Shown here: positions 32,260-42,490 of the stretch, piece by piece
Numbering within the stretch: the first letter of the stretch is position 1
Layout of the letters: every line of letters begins with the position of its first letter
Source: Pelagerythrobacter marinus
Lineage (GTDB): Bacteria; Pseudomonadota; Alphaproteobacteria; Sphingomonadales; Sphingomonadaceae
Assembly: GCF_009827515.1 (NCBI RefSeq)
Contig: NZ_WTYO01000001.1
Location: 1 to 64,000, forward strand
Direction: 5' to 3'
Length of the DNA: 64,000 bases
Program-made: the position numbers and the translations under genes
Notes under the pieces: generated by a model
Seen by the model: only the letters and a program-made list of their open reading frames with translations
Databases searched by the model: none
Told to the model about the DNA's origin: nothing

Positions 32260-34587
32260 ATGAACATTCGTTATGCAAGCGCACGCGCCATTTTCCTGTC
32301 CACCGCCCTGGCCGCCGTCCCCGCCATGGCCGAGGAAGCCGGGGGTCAGGCCGGCAGCGACGGGGCCGCGCAGGCGGGCAACCAGATCGTCGTCACCGCG
32401 CAGAAGATCGAACAGCGCGCGCAGGACGTGCCGATCACCATTTCCGCGCTGCGCGGCGACCGGATCGAGGAACTGGGCGTCGGCGATCTCGACGAGCTGT
32501 CGAACTACATCCCCGGCCTCAACGTGCAGGAGCAGAGCGCGAACAACCCGGGCATCGTGATCCGCGGAGTCACCTCCGATTCCGGTTCCGCCCAGCAGGG
32601 GCCGCGCGTCACGCTCTATTACAACGGCGTCGATATCTCGCGCTCGCGCGGGAGCTATCAGTCGATCTACGACCTCGACCGGGTCGAGGTGATCAAGGGC
32701 CCGCAGGCCACGCTGTTCGGCACCGCATCGGCGGTGGGCGCGATCAGCATCGTGCCCGCGCGGCCCGAGCCGGGCCTGTCGGCCGAGCTGACCGGCGGTT
32801 ACGGCAATTACGACTATACCCTGCTCACCGGCTACCTGAACGCGGGCAGCGACCAGGTGGCGGGCCGCATCGCCTTCGAATGGAAGCGGCGCGATGGCTA
32901 TGTCGAGAACCTCAGCGCCTCGCAGGAGGACGAGCTCTACGCGCTCGACAACCTCGGCCTGCGCGGCTCGCTGCGTGTGCGGCCCAGGCCGGATTTCACG
33001 ATCGACCTGGTCGGCACCTTCGATCGCCAGCGCAACGGCGGCACGCCGTTCATCTCGGGCAATTTCCCGACCGAGGCGGGGCCGGCCGACCCCTTCGGCC
33101 CGGCCAACCTCGGTGGATCGCCGTTCTCGCGCGAGGTGCTGGGCAAGGACCAGCTGGGCCTCGACCGCGAAATCTACGACCTGAACCTGACGGCCGAATA
33201 CCGGTTCGCCGACGACTGGGCCTTCACCACGGTCAACGGATACCGCGAGTTCGACAGCCTCGAGACGTTCGATGCCGACGGTTCGGCGGCCTGGTTCCTC
33301 GAATTCGCCGAGATCGCCGAGGGGTGGCAGTTCAGCCACGAAGGCCGCTTCTCCTATTCGGGCATGGACCTGCGCGGATCGTTCGGCTGGAACGTCTTTA
33401 CCGAAGACGGGCGGCAGAACGTCCCCTTCTCGTCGGAGGAAGGGATCTTCCTGCAATGCGCCGCCGGGGTCGTGCCCGACATCGCCTGCGTCGGCCCCGA
33501 TGGCACCGTGCCGGCCGAACAGGTGACCGGCCTGCTCACCGGCGGGCAGGTCGCCCGGCTGCCCTACCAGTCGGTGTTCGAGAACCAGGGACAGAACGAC
33601 AGCTATTCCGTCTTTGCCGATGCCACCTGGATCGCGACCCGCGCGCTCGAGCTGACCGCCGGCGTGCGCTTGCTGTGGGAAGACCGCGAATCGGGCTATT
33701 TCGCCGAGGTCGCTCCCTCGGTCCTGACCGGCGGGCCGTCGCTGATCCCCGGCCAGACCGACACCAACGGGCGGACCTTCACGGCCCGCGAGGACTTCTT
33801 CGACGTTCTCCCGCGTTTCAACGCGCTCTATCGCGCGAGCCCGGATCTCAACTTCTACGCCACCGTCTCGAAGGGGCGCCGTTCCGCGGTCGTGCAACTG
33901 GGCGCGACGCGCGACGAGAACGGGATAGCGGTGCCCAATTACCAGCTCGTGCCCGAAGAAGTCGTGTGGAACTACGAGCTGGGCGCGAAGCTGAGCAGGG
34001 GCCCGGTCTCGGCCTCGCTCGGTGCCTATTACCTTGACTATTCCGGCTTCCAGGTCAGCGTGATCCAGGATGACGGCACGACCCGCACCGAAAGCGCCGG
34101 ATCGGCTTCGAACCTCGGGATCGAGGCGGAGCTGGCCGTCCAGGCGGCACCGTGGCTGAGCCTGTTTGCCAACGGCGCCTATATCGACGCCAAGGTGGAC
34201 GAAGACTCGGCGCTGGCGGACGCCTATTCGGGCGCGCGCTTTCGCCTCCAGCCCAAGTGGCAGGCCGCGGCCGGCTTCACGGTCGACGCGCCGATCGGCG
34301 AGGGGATGCGGTTCTTCGCAACGCCCAGCGTGACCCATCGCAGCAGGATTTATTTCGAGCTGCCGAACAACCCGGTCACATCGCAAGGGTCGGTCACCCT
34401 GCTGAATGCCCGTGCGGGCATTGCCTTTGCCGAGGACCGGTTCGAGATCGCGGGCTTCATCCGCAACGCGACAGACGAGGATTACCTGCTCGACGCCGGC
34501 AATACCGGCGGGGCCTTCGGCTACCCGACGTTCATTCCGGCCGAGCCGCGCTTCTACGGCATCGAGCTGACCGCGCGACTTTTCTGA
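32260..34587 (+). CDS. TonB-dependent receptor
   Basis: A 775-residue receptor with a 24-residue signal peptide (ending A-M-A-E). The TonB box region N-Q-I-V-V-T-A-Q-K precedes a plug with DLDELSNYIPGLNVQEQSAN, N-P-G-I-V-I-R-G-V-T, and RVEVIKGPQATLFGTASAVG. The barrel ends I-E-L-T-A-R-L-F. This is the sphingomonad iron-complex outer-membrane receptor type. It precedes a PhoD phosphatase by 14 bases, which suggests uptake of an organophosphate or a phosphorus-containing ligand. The 105-base upstream gap shows no clear Fur box. Confidence 0.92.
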   Translation: MNIRYASARAIFLSTALAAVPAMAEEAGGQAGSDGAAQAGNQIVVTAQKIEQRAQDVPITISALRGDRIEELGVGDLDELSNYIPGLNVQEQSANNPGIVIRGVTSDSGSAQQGPRVTLYYNGVDISRSRGSYQSIYDLDRVEVIKGPQATLFGTASAVGAISIVPARPEPGLSAELTGGYGNYDYTLLTGYLNAGSDQVAGRIAFEWKRRDGYVENLSASQEDELYALDNLGLRGSLRVRPRPDFTIDLVGTFDRQRNGGTPFISGNFPTEAGPADPFGPANLGGSPFSREVLGKDQLGLDREIYDLNLTAEYRFADDWAFTTVNGYREFDSLETFDADGSAAWFLEFAEIAEGWQFSHEGRFSYSGMDLRGSFGWNVFTEDGRQNVPFSSEEGIFLQCAAGVVPDIACVGPDGTVPAEQVTGLLTGGQVARLPYQSVFENQGQNDSYSVFADATWIATRALELTAGVRLLWEDRESGYFAEVAPSVLTGGPSLIPGQTDTNGRTFTAREDFFDVLPRFNALYRASPDLNFYATVSKGRRSAVVQLGATRDENGIAVPNYQLVPEEVVWNYELGAKLSRGPVSASLGAYYLDYSGFQVSVIQDDGTTRTESAGSASNLGIEAELAVQAAPWLSLFANGAYIDAKVDEDSALADAYSGARFRLQPKWQAAAGFTVDAPIGEGMRFFATPSVTHRSRIYFELPNNPVTSQGSVTLLNARAGIAFAEDRFEIAGFIRNATDEDYLLDAGNTGGAFGYPTFIPAEPRFYGIELTARLF

Positions 34588-34601
34588 GGGGAGGCTGAGC
34601 C

Positions 34602-36260
34602 ATGTCGATCGATCGCCGCACTGTCCTGAGGCTGCTGGGCGCGGGCAGCGCGCTGACCCTGCCGTCCGCGACCATCGCGCGCCAGGCGCCTGCCCGGGTG
34701 CGTTTCGCGCACGGGGTCGCGAGCGGCGACCCGGCGCAGGACGGCGCGGTGATCTGGACCCGCGCGACGGCGGAGGAAGGCTTCGCCGGCGACATCGCCT
34801 TGCGCTGGCACGTTGAGACTGCGCCTGATGCTTCCCCCGTCGCCGGCGGCGAGGTCTGGGCGCGGGCCGCGGCCGACCATACGGCGAAAGTGGAGGTCGC
34901 TTCGCTGCGACCCGGGGCGGAGTACCATTACTGGTTCGAGGCGGCCGACGGGACGCGCTCGCCGACGGGGCGCTTCCGCACCCTGCCGGCGGGCGCGGTG
35001 GACCAGGTGGTCCTCGCGGTCGCCTCGTGCCAGCTCTATCCCGGCGGACTGTTCAACGCCTATGCCGACATGGCGGCGCTGCCCCGGCTCGATGCGGTCG
35101 TGCACCTGGGCGATTACATCTACGAATACGGCGAAGCGGGCTACGGCGCCGAGATCGGCGAGCGGCTGGGGCGCCTGCCCGACCCCCCGCACGAGATCGT
35201 GACCCTGGCCGACTATCGCCGGCGCCACGCCCAGGTGAAATCGGACCCCGATCTCCAGGCCGCCCATGCGCGCGCCGCCTTCATCTGCGTGTGGGACGAT
35301 CACGAGGTCACCAACGACGGATGGATCGGCGGCGCGCAGAACCACCAGCCGGAGACGGAGGGCGACTGGGCCGGGCGCAAGGCGGTGGCCATGCAGGCCT
35401 ATTTCGAATGGATGCCCATTCGCGATCCCGATCCGCTCCGCGCGCACGAGGCGATCTTCCGCAGCTTCGAATTCGGCGATCTCGCCACCCTGGCGATGGT
35501 CGAGACCCGGTTGCTCGCGCGCGACAGGCAGGTCACGCCCAAGGGGGAACTGCCTCAGGCCGACCGAGTCGAGGCCGTGCTGGCCGAACGCGACCGCCCC
35601 GAACGCGAGCTGCTGGGTCGCGGGCAGAGCGAGTGGCTGGAAGGCGTCCTCGCCGCCTCGGTCGATGCCGGCAAGCCGTGGCAGGTGATCGGCAATCAGG
35701 TGGTGATGGCGCGGGTCGCCGGGCCGGATCTGGAGGCGAGCCTGGGGGCCGAGGCCTATGCCGCCATGCGGGCCCGGATGCCGGAACAGTTTCGCGCGCG
35801 GATCGACGAGGCGCTGGCCGGCTATCGCGCCGGGGTGCCGTTCAACCTCGACAGCTGGGATGGCTACCCCCATGCGCGCGAGCGGCTCTACGACCTCTTC
35901 GCCCGGGCCGGGGCACGGCCGCTCGTCCTGTCGGGCGACAGCCATGCCGCCTGGAGCAACAACCTGCACGATACCGCCGGCCGGCTGACGGGGATCGAGG
36001 TCGGCTGCACGGCGATCTCCAGCCCGTCCTACGGATCGATCCTGCCCGGGATCGGCCGCGCACTGGCCGCGGCGAACGAGGAAGTCGTCTTCTGCGACCA
36101 GGACAACAAGGGCTATGCCCTCGTCACCCTGACGCCGGACGCGATGCGGGCTGAGCACGTCGCCGTCTCCACCGTGCTGGAGCGGCCTTTCGACCGGCGC
36201 ATCACCGCCCGCCACCACGCCAGCGCGAAAGGCGGCCCGCTGCGACATGTGAACGCCTGA
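34602..36260 (+). CDS. phoD: PhoD-family alkaline phosphatase/phosphodiesterase
   Basis: A 552-residue exported phosphatase that releases phosphate from mono- or diesters. A twin-arginine type signal is likely (S-I-D-R-R-T-V-L-R-L-L-G). After the N-terminal beta domain (H-G-V-A-S-G-D-P) the metal-binding motifs are L-D-A-V-V-H-L-G-D-Y-I-Y-E, V-W-D-D-H-E-V-T-N-D, N-Q-V-V-M and V-L-S-G-D-S-H-A-A-W. All are intact. It is likely transcribed with the TonB receptor. Confidence 0.93.
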   Translation: MSIDRRTVLRLLGAGSALTLPSATIARQAPARVRFAHGVASGDPAQDGAVIWTRATAEEGFAGDIALRWHVETAPDASPVAGGEVWARAAADHTAKVEVASLRPGAEYHYWFEAADGTRSPTGRFRTLPAGAVDQVVLAVASCQLYPGGLFNAYADMAALPRLDAVVHLGDYIYEYGEAGYGAEIGERLGRLPDPPHEIVTLADYRRRHAQVKSDPDLQAAHARAAFICVWDDHEVTNDGWIGGAQNHQPETEGDWAGRKAVAMQAYFEWMPIRDPDPLRAHEAIFRSFEFGDLATLAMVETRLLARDRQVTPKGELPQADRVEAVLAERDRPERELLGRGQSEWLEGVLAASVDAGKPWQVIGNQVVMARVAGPDLEASLGAEAYAAMRARMPEQFRARIDEALAGYRAGVPFNLDSWDGYPHARERLYDLFARAGARPLVLSGDSHAAWSNNLHDTAGRLTGIEVGCTAISSPSYGSILPGIGRALAAANEEVVFCDQDNKGYALVTLTPDAMRAEHVAVSTVLERPFDRRITARHHASAKGGPLRHVNA

Positions 36261-36327
36261 CCCCCTGCCCGCTGGCGGTCCGCGCCGAAACCGCCGATAG
36301 AGGGGGGTGCGGCGAAGGAAGGCGAGC

Positions 36328-37368
36328 GTGGATCGGGGCGATAGCGGCAGATCGTGGCATGGGGCGGGCCCCCGGCGGCGCGACGTCATCGCTGCGGCTG
36401 CCGCAGTGAGCCTCGCGACCGGCGCGGTCGCACGTCTTTCGGCCGCGGGCCGGCCGGCAATGAAAACCGGCGTCAACATGATCGAGACGGCGTCCGCGCA
36501 CTTCGGAAGCGGGGCCGCCCGGGCCAGTTTCGAACGCCTCGCCCGGGCGGGCGCGCGCGTGGTCGCGCTGGTGCCATTCTTCTGGCAGTCGCATCCCGGT
36601 GATCCGGCGCTGGTGCGCGGCAGCGCGCTGCCGGCCGAACGCCTGCGGCTCGGCATGGCCGAGGCCGCGCGCGTCGGGCTGGAGATCGTGGTCAAGCCGC
36701 ATGTCTGGGTTCCCGGGAACTGGGCCGGGAGCATCGCATTCGATCGCGAAGAGGCCTGGCGCCAATGGTTCGCGGCCTATGAACGCGCGCTGCTGGACTG
36801 CGCCGATACCGCGCGTGAGGGTGGGGCGCAGGTGCTGAGCGTTGGGACGGAGCTGGCGCAGACGAGCGCGCGCGCCGAATGGCACGACATGATCGCGCGC
36901 GTGCGCGAGGCGTTTCCGGGCCGGCTGACGTATGTCGCGCACAACGCACAGGAGGCGCAGCGGATCGGGTTCTGGGACCGGCTCGATATCGTCGCGCTCT
37001 CGGCCTATCCCGCACTCGGCCGGCCGACGCAGCGGCAGGCTTGGCGCCGGGCGATGACGGCGCAGGTCGGCGCATTGCGCTCGCTTGCAGAGCGCCATGG
37101 GAAGGCGGCCTGGCTGGGCGAGATCGGCCTGCGTTCTGCCGAGGGGGCGACCGCCAGGCCCTGGGAAAGCGCCGAAGAGCGCGCGGCAGCGCCGGACCCG
37201 GCCCTGCAGCGCGACGTCCTGCGCCTGTGGCTGGACGTGGCGCGCGGAGGCGGCATCGAGACGGCGCTGGTCTGGCGCTGGCTGAGCGATCCGGCGGGCG
37301 GCGGCCCAGCCGATACCGATTTCACGATCCAGAACAAGCCGGCGCAGGGCCTTCTCGCCGGCAGATAG
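36328..37368 (+). CDS. Exported glycoside hydrolase, GH113-like TIM barrel
   Basis: A 346-residue protein with a Tat-like signal (G-P-R-R-R-D-V-I-A-A-A-A-A-V) and a TIM barrel. The conserved points are T-G-V-N-M-I, I-V-V-K-P-H-V-W-V, the probable acid/base in V-L-S-V-G-T-E-L, L-S-A-Y-P, the probable nucleophile in W-L-G-E-I-G-L-R, and V-W-R-W-L. This matches GH113 and related beta-mannanase-like enzymes. GTG 36328 is preferred because AAGGAAGG precedes it; GTG 36307 is the alternative. It ends three bases from the convergent exopolysaccharide operon, where it could trim the polymer as BcsZ does for cellulose. Confidence 0.78.
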   Translation: MDRGDSGRSWHGAGPRRRDVIAAAAAVSLATGAVARLSAAGRPAMKTGVNMIETASAHFGSGAARASFERLARAGARVVALVPFFWQSHPGDPALVRGSALPAERLRLGMAEAARVGLEIVVKPHVWVPGNWAGSIAFDREEAWRQWFAAYERALLDCADTAREGGAQVLSVGTELAQTSARAEWHDMIARVREAFPGRLTYVAHNAQEAQRIGFWDRLDIVALSAYPALGRPTQRQAWRRAMTAQVGALRSLAERHGKAAWLGEIGLRSAEGATARPWESAEERAAAPDPALQRDVLRLWLDVARGGGIETALVWRWLSDPAGGGPADTDFTIQNKPAQGLLAGR

Positions 37369-37371
37369 CGG

Positions 37372-38178
37372 TCAGAAGGAAATCCACACCCCGCCGAAGA
37401 AACCGCGCTCGCGCAGTGCGTTCTCGCCTGCGATCGTGCCCAGCAGGCCTGCCTGCAGCGCGACCGCGGGGGCGACATCGACGACGCCGGAAAGCTGGAG
37501 GTTGTGATAGCGGTATTCGTCGAAGATGCCCCGGCCCGCGCCGTCGCTGATCGTGTTGAGCGACTGCACCATCAGCAGGACGTTCGGTCGCGGGCGATAG
37601 CCCAGCGTCAGGTCGGCGTGGAACTCGTTCGGCGGATCGCCGTCGCGCAGGCGATAGCTGGCCTGCCCGTCGATGAAGCCGCTGTCCTGCCCCAAGCGGA
37701 GATTGTGAAAGCCGCGCAGGCGCAGGTCGTACTCGGTATCGGTGCTGCCGACCTGGGCCAGCTTGTCGTCGCGCGAGACACCCGGGATGCGCACGGTTGT
37801 TTCCAGCGCCAACCAGCCCTCTCCGCTGTCGGCGAAGCGGTACCGGCCGCCGATGTCGGTATAGCCCAGCCCGCTGTCGTCCTCCCCGCCTTCGACCGAG
37901 ACGTCGCGCAGGCTCGGCTTGAAGATGAGCGTGAGATCGGGGGCGATCTCGTACTCGGCCAGCAGGTAGAGCTCGACCTTCTGGTAATCGGCGATGTCGA
38001 TGTTCTCGCCGTCCGCGTCGAAGCCGCGCGCGCTGCTGGAATAGTAGAACGTGGCGATGACCTGCCCCTTGTCCGCCTGCTCCGCCGCCGGGGGCGGAAG
38101 GTCCTGCGCGGCCGCGGCCGGGGCGAGGGCGAACATGCCGGCGAAGGCGATGGCGAAGGCGTTGGATCTACCGGTCAT
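37372..38178 (-). CDS. Putative outer-membrane beta-barrel protein of the exopolysaccharide operon
   Basis: A 268-residue protein with a signal peptide (ending A-A-A-A-Q-D). The rest alternates polar and hydrophobic residues as in barrel strands, with conserved-looking segments D-L-T-L-I-F-K-P-S-L-R-D-V, G-L-G-Y-T-D-I-G-G-R-Y-R, T-V-R-I-P-G-V-S, and a terminal phenylalanine (G-V-W-I-S-F), the usual outer-membrane insertion signal. It resembles the transporter/phenol-degradation MetA type barrels. It overlaps the response regulator gene by four bases and is the last gene of the operon, so it could be the outer-membrane exit channel. Confidence 0.72.
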   Translation of the reverse strand: MTGRSNAFAIAFAGMFALAPAAAAQDLPPPAAEQADKGQVIATFYYSSSARGFDADGENIDIADYQKVELYLLAEYEIAPDLTLIFKPSLRDVSVEGGEDDSGLGYTDIGGRYRFADSGEGWLALETTVRIPGVSRDDKLAQVGSTDTEYDLRLRGFHNLRLGQDSGFIDGQASYRLRDGDPPNEFHADLTLGYRPRPNVLLMVQSLNTISDGAGRGIFDEYRYHNLQLSGVVDVAPAVALQAGLLGTIAGENALRERGFFGGVWISF

Positions 38179-39146
38179 TGTCGCTCCAGGAGTGCTTGTC
38201 GGGTCGTATCGACGAGGGCGTCTGCGGTCAGCGCCAGTTCGTGCGGCCCGGCCCAGGCCGCTTTCGCCCAAAGCGTGACATGTTCGGACTCGATCGAGTT
38301 GCCGTGGGCGATCTGCGCTTCTTCAACCGCCGCGCAGGCCCGGCGGTTCCATGCTTCCAGCGCCTGCGCCTGCGGGGCGCCGGGGTGGATCAGCATGAAG
38401 GAGCCGGGCCCGTTCGCGACCACCAGCATGTTCAGCGGGGCGGGGATGGCCTGGAACCGCCGGGCCAGATCCTGCGACAGGCGTCGTGCTGCCGCCTCTC
38501 CGTGGAGCGCGGCGTAAGCTTCGAAGTCGACGACCTGGAGCAGGCCGATCGCCGCCGGGCGATCCTGCGCCCGGCAGTCGGAGATGACGAGGTCGAGGAT
38601 CCGGCGCTTGAGCAGCTCGGTCTGCGGATCGATCAGGCTCATGCCCGCCTGGCCCTGGCGCAAGGCCGCGTTCTGAACCTTCAGGTCCTCCTCCCGCAGC
38701 GCCCGGCGCTCGCGTTCGCGCTGGATCCGCAGGAGCGTGCGCACGCGCGCCAGCAGCCTGATCTCGTCGATCGGCTTGGTCAGGAAATCGTCCGCCCCGG
38801 CCATGTAGGCCTGGTTGAGCAGCTCGGTATCGTTGGTCGCCGTCAGCATCAGGATCGGCAGGTAGCGCGTGCGCGGCGAGAGGCGCATCCGCGCGCAGAC
38901 TTCCAGCCCGTCGATATCGGGCATCATGATGTCGAGGATGACGAGGCTGTAGTCCACCTCGCCGCCAACCACCTGCAGATCGCTCTCCCCCGCCTCCGGA
39001 ACGCCGCACTTGCGCAGCGCCTCGTGCCCGCCGCGGGCAATGTCGATGTCGTGGAAATTGCCCTTCGCCAGCAGCGATTTCGTGATCAGTGCGCTTTCGG
39101 GAACGTCGTCCACGACCAGAATTCGCGATCGCCCGTTCTGCGTCAT
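38175..39146 (-). CDS. Response regulator with a degenerate GGDEF domain
   Basis: A 323-residue PleD-like protein. The receiver domain (1-140) has acidic residues D13/D14, the phosphoacceptor D72 (V-I-L-D-I-M-M-P), T102 and K124 (L-T-K-P). A coiled coil of about 25 residues links it to a second domain that starts [11 protein letters not shown] (compare DPLTGLPNRR in GGDEF domains). The place of the RxGGDEF signature reads N-G-P-G-S-F around residues 245-250, so no cyclase activity is expected. It may bind GTP or c-di-GMP or simply dimerise. It is four-base overlapped on both sides inside the glycosyltransferase operon. Confidence 0.85.
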   Translation of the reverse strand: MTQNGRSRILVVDDVPESALITKSLLAKGNFHDIDIARGGHEALRKCGVPEAGESDLQVVGGEVDYSLVILDIMMPDIDGLEVCARMRLSPRTRYLPILMLTATNDTELLNQAYMAGADDFLTKPIDEIRLLARVRTLLRIQRERERRALREEDLKVQNAALRQGQAGMSLIDPQTELLKRRILDLVISDCRAQDRPAAIGLLQVVDFEAYAALHGEAAARRLSQDLARRFQAIPAPLNMLVVANGPGSFMLIHPGAPQAQALEAWNRRACAAVEEAQIAHGNSIESEHVTLWAKAAWAGPHELALTADALVDTTRQALLERQ

Positions 39147-40606
39147 GGCCCGACCTCGTCGTTCATCTCGTACACGCGCCAGCGGTCTCCGTCGTAGGTC
39201 AGCCGGTATCCCGCCGCACCGTTATCATAGAGTGTAGGGAATATCCGGCCAACGCGGTCGCTGCCGAGGCCCGACGCGCTGTTGCGGACGACAAGGACCT
39301 GCGCCTCGGTCCGGTTGCGCAGCGAGGCAAGGCGGAATGCCTCGGTTCCGCTGCTGCGGATTCCCCGCGCATCGCCGCGCAGGGCGATGACCGCCGGGAC
39401 GGCCTCCGCATCGAACAGGACATCGTCCTTGCCTGCCAGGGCACGGGCCAGTTCCGCCACTTCGGGATCGCCGTAGCCGGCCGGCCGGTCCGCTATCGCC
39501 GCCTTCCAGCGCTGGTTCTCGGGTGCCCGGTCGGCAAGGACCAGGATCGACCCGCCGAGCAGGCCGGCGGAAAGCAGGTTCAGCTCGACCCGGTCGAGGC
39601 GGCCCGCCGGCCAGCGGGCGACGCAGGCCGCGGCGCCGGTGATCGCCAGACTGGCGGCCAGCGCGGCCGACGGGAGCAGGCCGAAGGCCAGCGCCAGAAC
39701 CATGCTCGCCAAAAGCGTGGCGACTATCGCGAGGACGGCGTAGCGCAAGGGCGCGCGGCCGCGTGCGGCGAAGAAGAATGCCATCAGCACCGGGCCGACC
39801 GCGAAGACCCCGATGATCGAAAGGGCGAAAGGTCGCCAGCCGGAGCTTTCGCCCCCGGGCAGGCGCGCGCCCAGGCCCGCCGCCTCGCGGCTGATCGTGT
39901 CGACGAACGCGGCCGGGTTCCCCAGGAAGACCCAGTTGACGTACATGAAGGCGAGAAGGCTGAAGGCCACCGGAAACAGCAGCATCAGGTACATCGGGGC
40001 GGGCGCGTTGCGCAAGCGGTCGGCAGGCATGACCAGCGCCAGGAAGGGCAGGCTGGCGAAGACGAGCAGAAGCCCGAAGGGGTGGGCGAACGCCATCAGC
40101 GCCAGCCCCAGCGACACCAGCATCAGGTCGTTGACGCGTTCGCCGCGGCGCAGGCTGAACGTCCCGAGCGCGGTCAGCCACAGCCCCCAGTGTATCGCCA
40201 TGAACCCGGCCCCTTCGGTCGCGGCGCGCAGGAACACGGGGTTGAGGCCCAGCGCGGCGCTCGCCGCGGCTGCTTCGGCAAGCGACAGGCCATTGGCCCG
40301 AAAGGCGGCGAACCAGGCGACGACGAGCAGCCCCGCCATGGCCGCGCTCAGCGTCGCCAAGCCCGCCGTTCCCGCCTGGGGGAAGAGATAGCTGACGGCG
40401 ATCGCAGCGATATAGGGCAGGGGCGGGAAAGCCGTGACGACGTTCTCGAAACGGATCATGCCCCCCAGGCTCAACAGCGTGCGCCCGTGCAGGTCGAGGT
40501 TGCTCGCCGAGACGTAGCCGCGGGCGTGGAGGACCAGCGCGAAGGCCAGGACCGCCGCGGCCAGGGCCAGCGGGACCAGGTAGGGGGCCGCCCTGCGCGC
40601 CGTCAT
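39143..40606 (-). CDS. Polytopic membrane protein, possible GT-C-type glycosyltransferase
   Basis: A 487-residue inner-membrane protein with about ten hydrophobic helices in the first 340 residues and a soluble C-terminal domain of about 130 residues. The segment after the first helix ([12 protein letters not shown]) and P-P-L-P-Y in the second suggest a dolichol-phosphate-sugar type (GT-C) transferase, but the acidic pair expected in the first loop is not obvious. The gene has ATGA overlaps with its neighbours. It may assist polymer assembly or membrane passage. I do not recognise a named family. Confidence 0.7.
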   Translation of the reverse strand: MTARRAAPYLVPLALAAAVLAFALVLHARGYVSASNLDLHGRTLLSLGGMIRFENVVTAFPPLPYIAAIAVSYLFPQAGTAGLATLSAAMAGLLVVAWFAAFRANGLSLAEAAAASAALGLNPVFLRAATEGAGFMAIHWGLWLTALGTFSLRRGERVNDLMLVSLGLALMAFAHPFGLLLVFASLPFLALVMPADRLRNAPAPMYLMLLFPVAFSLLAFMYVNWVFLGNPAAFVDTISREAAGLGARLPGGESSGWRPFALSIIGVFAVGPVLMAFFFAARGRAPLRYAVLAIVATLLASMVLALAFGLLPSAALAASLAITGAAACVARWPAGRLDRVELNLLSAGLLGGSILVLADRAPENQRWKAAIADRPAGYGDPEVAELARALAGKDDVLFDAEAVPAVIALRGDARGIRSSGTEAFRLASLRNRTEAQVLVVRNSASGLGSDRVGRIFPTLYDNGAAGYRLTYDGDRWRVYEMNDEVGP

Positions 40607-42488
40607 CCGGCGAGCTGCCCGCCTGCGCCTTGCTGACTTCCGATGCCGTGTGCTTCGACAGGCCGTGTTCGGTCTTTTCCCAATAGAACGGCTTGGTGAT
40701 CAGCTGCCACGCGCCTTTCCATGCCGCCACAGACATCAGCACCCAGTACCAGATCACCGTGAGGCTGTAGGGCGCGAGCGAGAGCCAATTCCGCCGGAAG
40801 GGCGCCAGCATCATCACGAAGATGAACAGCCCGTTCCCGGCCAGAAGGTTGAACAGCGACAGGTAGAGCAGGACTGGGGGGAAGAGCGGGTCGAACACGC
40901 CCGTTTCGGTCACCAGCCAGAGCGCGAAGATCAGCCAGAACAGCGGGTTCAGCAGGCCCGACAGCATCGTGCCGCCGATGAAGAAAACGAAGCCCAAAAC
41001 GCCCAGCGGGCCGATCGTCTTCACCAGGTGCAGCGGCCGGCGCGTGTGCACGAGGAAAGTCTGCATATAGCCCTTGATCCAGCGCGAGCGCTGCCGGATC
41101 CAGTTGCTCTGCGAGACATTGGCTTCCTCGAACGTGGTCGAGGCGGCAAGCCGCACTTCGTATCCCTTCTGCGTCAGCCGGATGCCCAGGTCGGCATCCT
41201 CCGTCACATTGAAAGGGTCCCAGGCGCGCAATTCGCGCAGCACGTCCATCTTGAAGTGGTTCGACGTCCCGCCGAGCGGGATCGGCACCTTGAGTTTTTC
41301 CAGCCCGGGCAGCATGAGATCGAACCACAGCGAATAGTCGAGCGTGAACAACCGCGTGAGCCAGTTCTCGTCGCGATTGAAATAGTTCAGCCGGCACTGG
41401 ACGCAGGCGACGTTCTCGGGCGCGCGATCGAAGGTGACGACCACTTTCTTCAGCTGGTCCGGCTCGGGCTTGTCCTCGGCATCGTAGATGACGAGATATT
41501 CTCCGCGCGCGAACTGCAGCGCGTAATTGCACGCCTTGGGCTTGGTCTGCGGCTGCGAGGGCGGGACGAGGATGATCTCGAAGATGTCCTCCAGCCCTAG
41601 CGCCGTCGCCGCGTCGATCGTCAGCCGGTCGCCTTCCTCCAGCACGATCTTGATGTCGAGCCGGCTGGTCGGATAGTCGAGTTCGCGCAGCGCGTTGGCG
41701 AGGATCGGCAGGACGTCCGGCTCGCGGAACATCGGCACCAGCACGGTGTAGATCGGCAGGTCCTCGTCGCGAAGCAGTCTGACCGCGGCGTCGAGCTGGC
41801 GTTCGCTCGCGTGCTGGTTCTTGCCGCCATACCAGATCAGCACGCTCTTGAAGACGAAGTTGCCGAGGTAGAACAGCGTCATCACCAGGTTGATCGCGAT
41901 CAGCGTGGCGATCGGCGCCAGCGCCAGCCCGGCCGCGATCGCGGTCACCAGCCCCCAGGCGACGACCAGTTGGACCGGAGTGAAGGCCGTTTGCGCCGAC
42001 ATCACGGGATCGTGGTTCGCGAGGTCGAACACCGCCGCATCGAGATAGCGGTCTGAAAAGACCTTCTGCACCGCGCGCTGGATGTCTTTCTTGGGGGCGA
42101 TCCCGATCCTGACGCCGCTGCCCCACTTGCGCCGGGCATAGAGAACGACATCGGGCCCGGGGCGCGCGGTCACGATCGTCACCACCCCGCCGGTTTCGCG
42201 CCAGGGCACGGTCAGCTCGCGCATGTAGCGGGCGACCTCCCCTTCCTCCAGCAGCGCGGGGTCGGGCGGCTCCTTCTCCAGGTCCACCTGCTCGACGCCG
42301 AAGCGCTCGGCCAGCGCGGCGTAGTATTCGTCGGCCTCGATCCAGTTCCTGGTCAACATGACATCGACCAGGTTCGAACCCCACTGCGCCGCCAGCTCGC
42401 TGGCCTCGTTCAGTTGCCGCGGCGTGACGAGGTTGCGCTCGGCGAGGTAGTCGCCGGTCCAGCTGTCGGCCGAGACGAACCGGGCCAC
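40603..42488 (-). CDS. NfrB-like family-2 glycosyltransferase with N-terminal GspE-N domain
   Basis: About 628 residues. Residues 10-150 resemble the GspE-N/MshEN domain ([19 protein letters not shown]), which binds c-di-GMP in some proteins. Two helices follow (173-215), then a processive GT2 domain with D-A-E-D (336-339), T-E-D-A-D-L (429-434) and Q-R-S-R-W (466-470), and further helices. No PilZ domain is present. The start is GTG 42488, two bases after bcsB-like stop. Its frame has no stop near 40603 and stays open to 39225; adding one base in the C run at 40618-40620 restores the ATGA overlap used by the other genes. Probably a frameshift or sequencing error. Confidence 0.82.
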
Positions 42489-42490
42489 CG

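Noticed and set aside
39225-40605. Extension of the glycosyltransferase frame into the next gene
   Set aside because: Translation becomes Gly/Arg/Pro-rich without family motifs and overlaps a clear membrane protein; more likely an artefact of one missing base.
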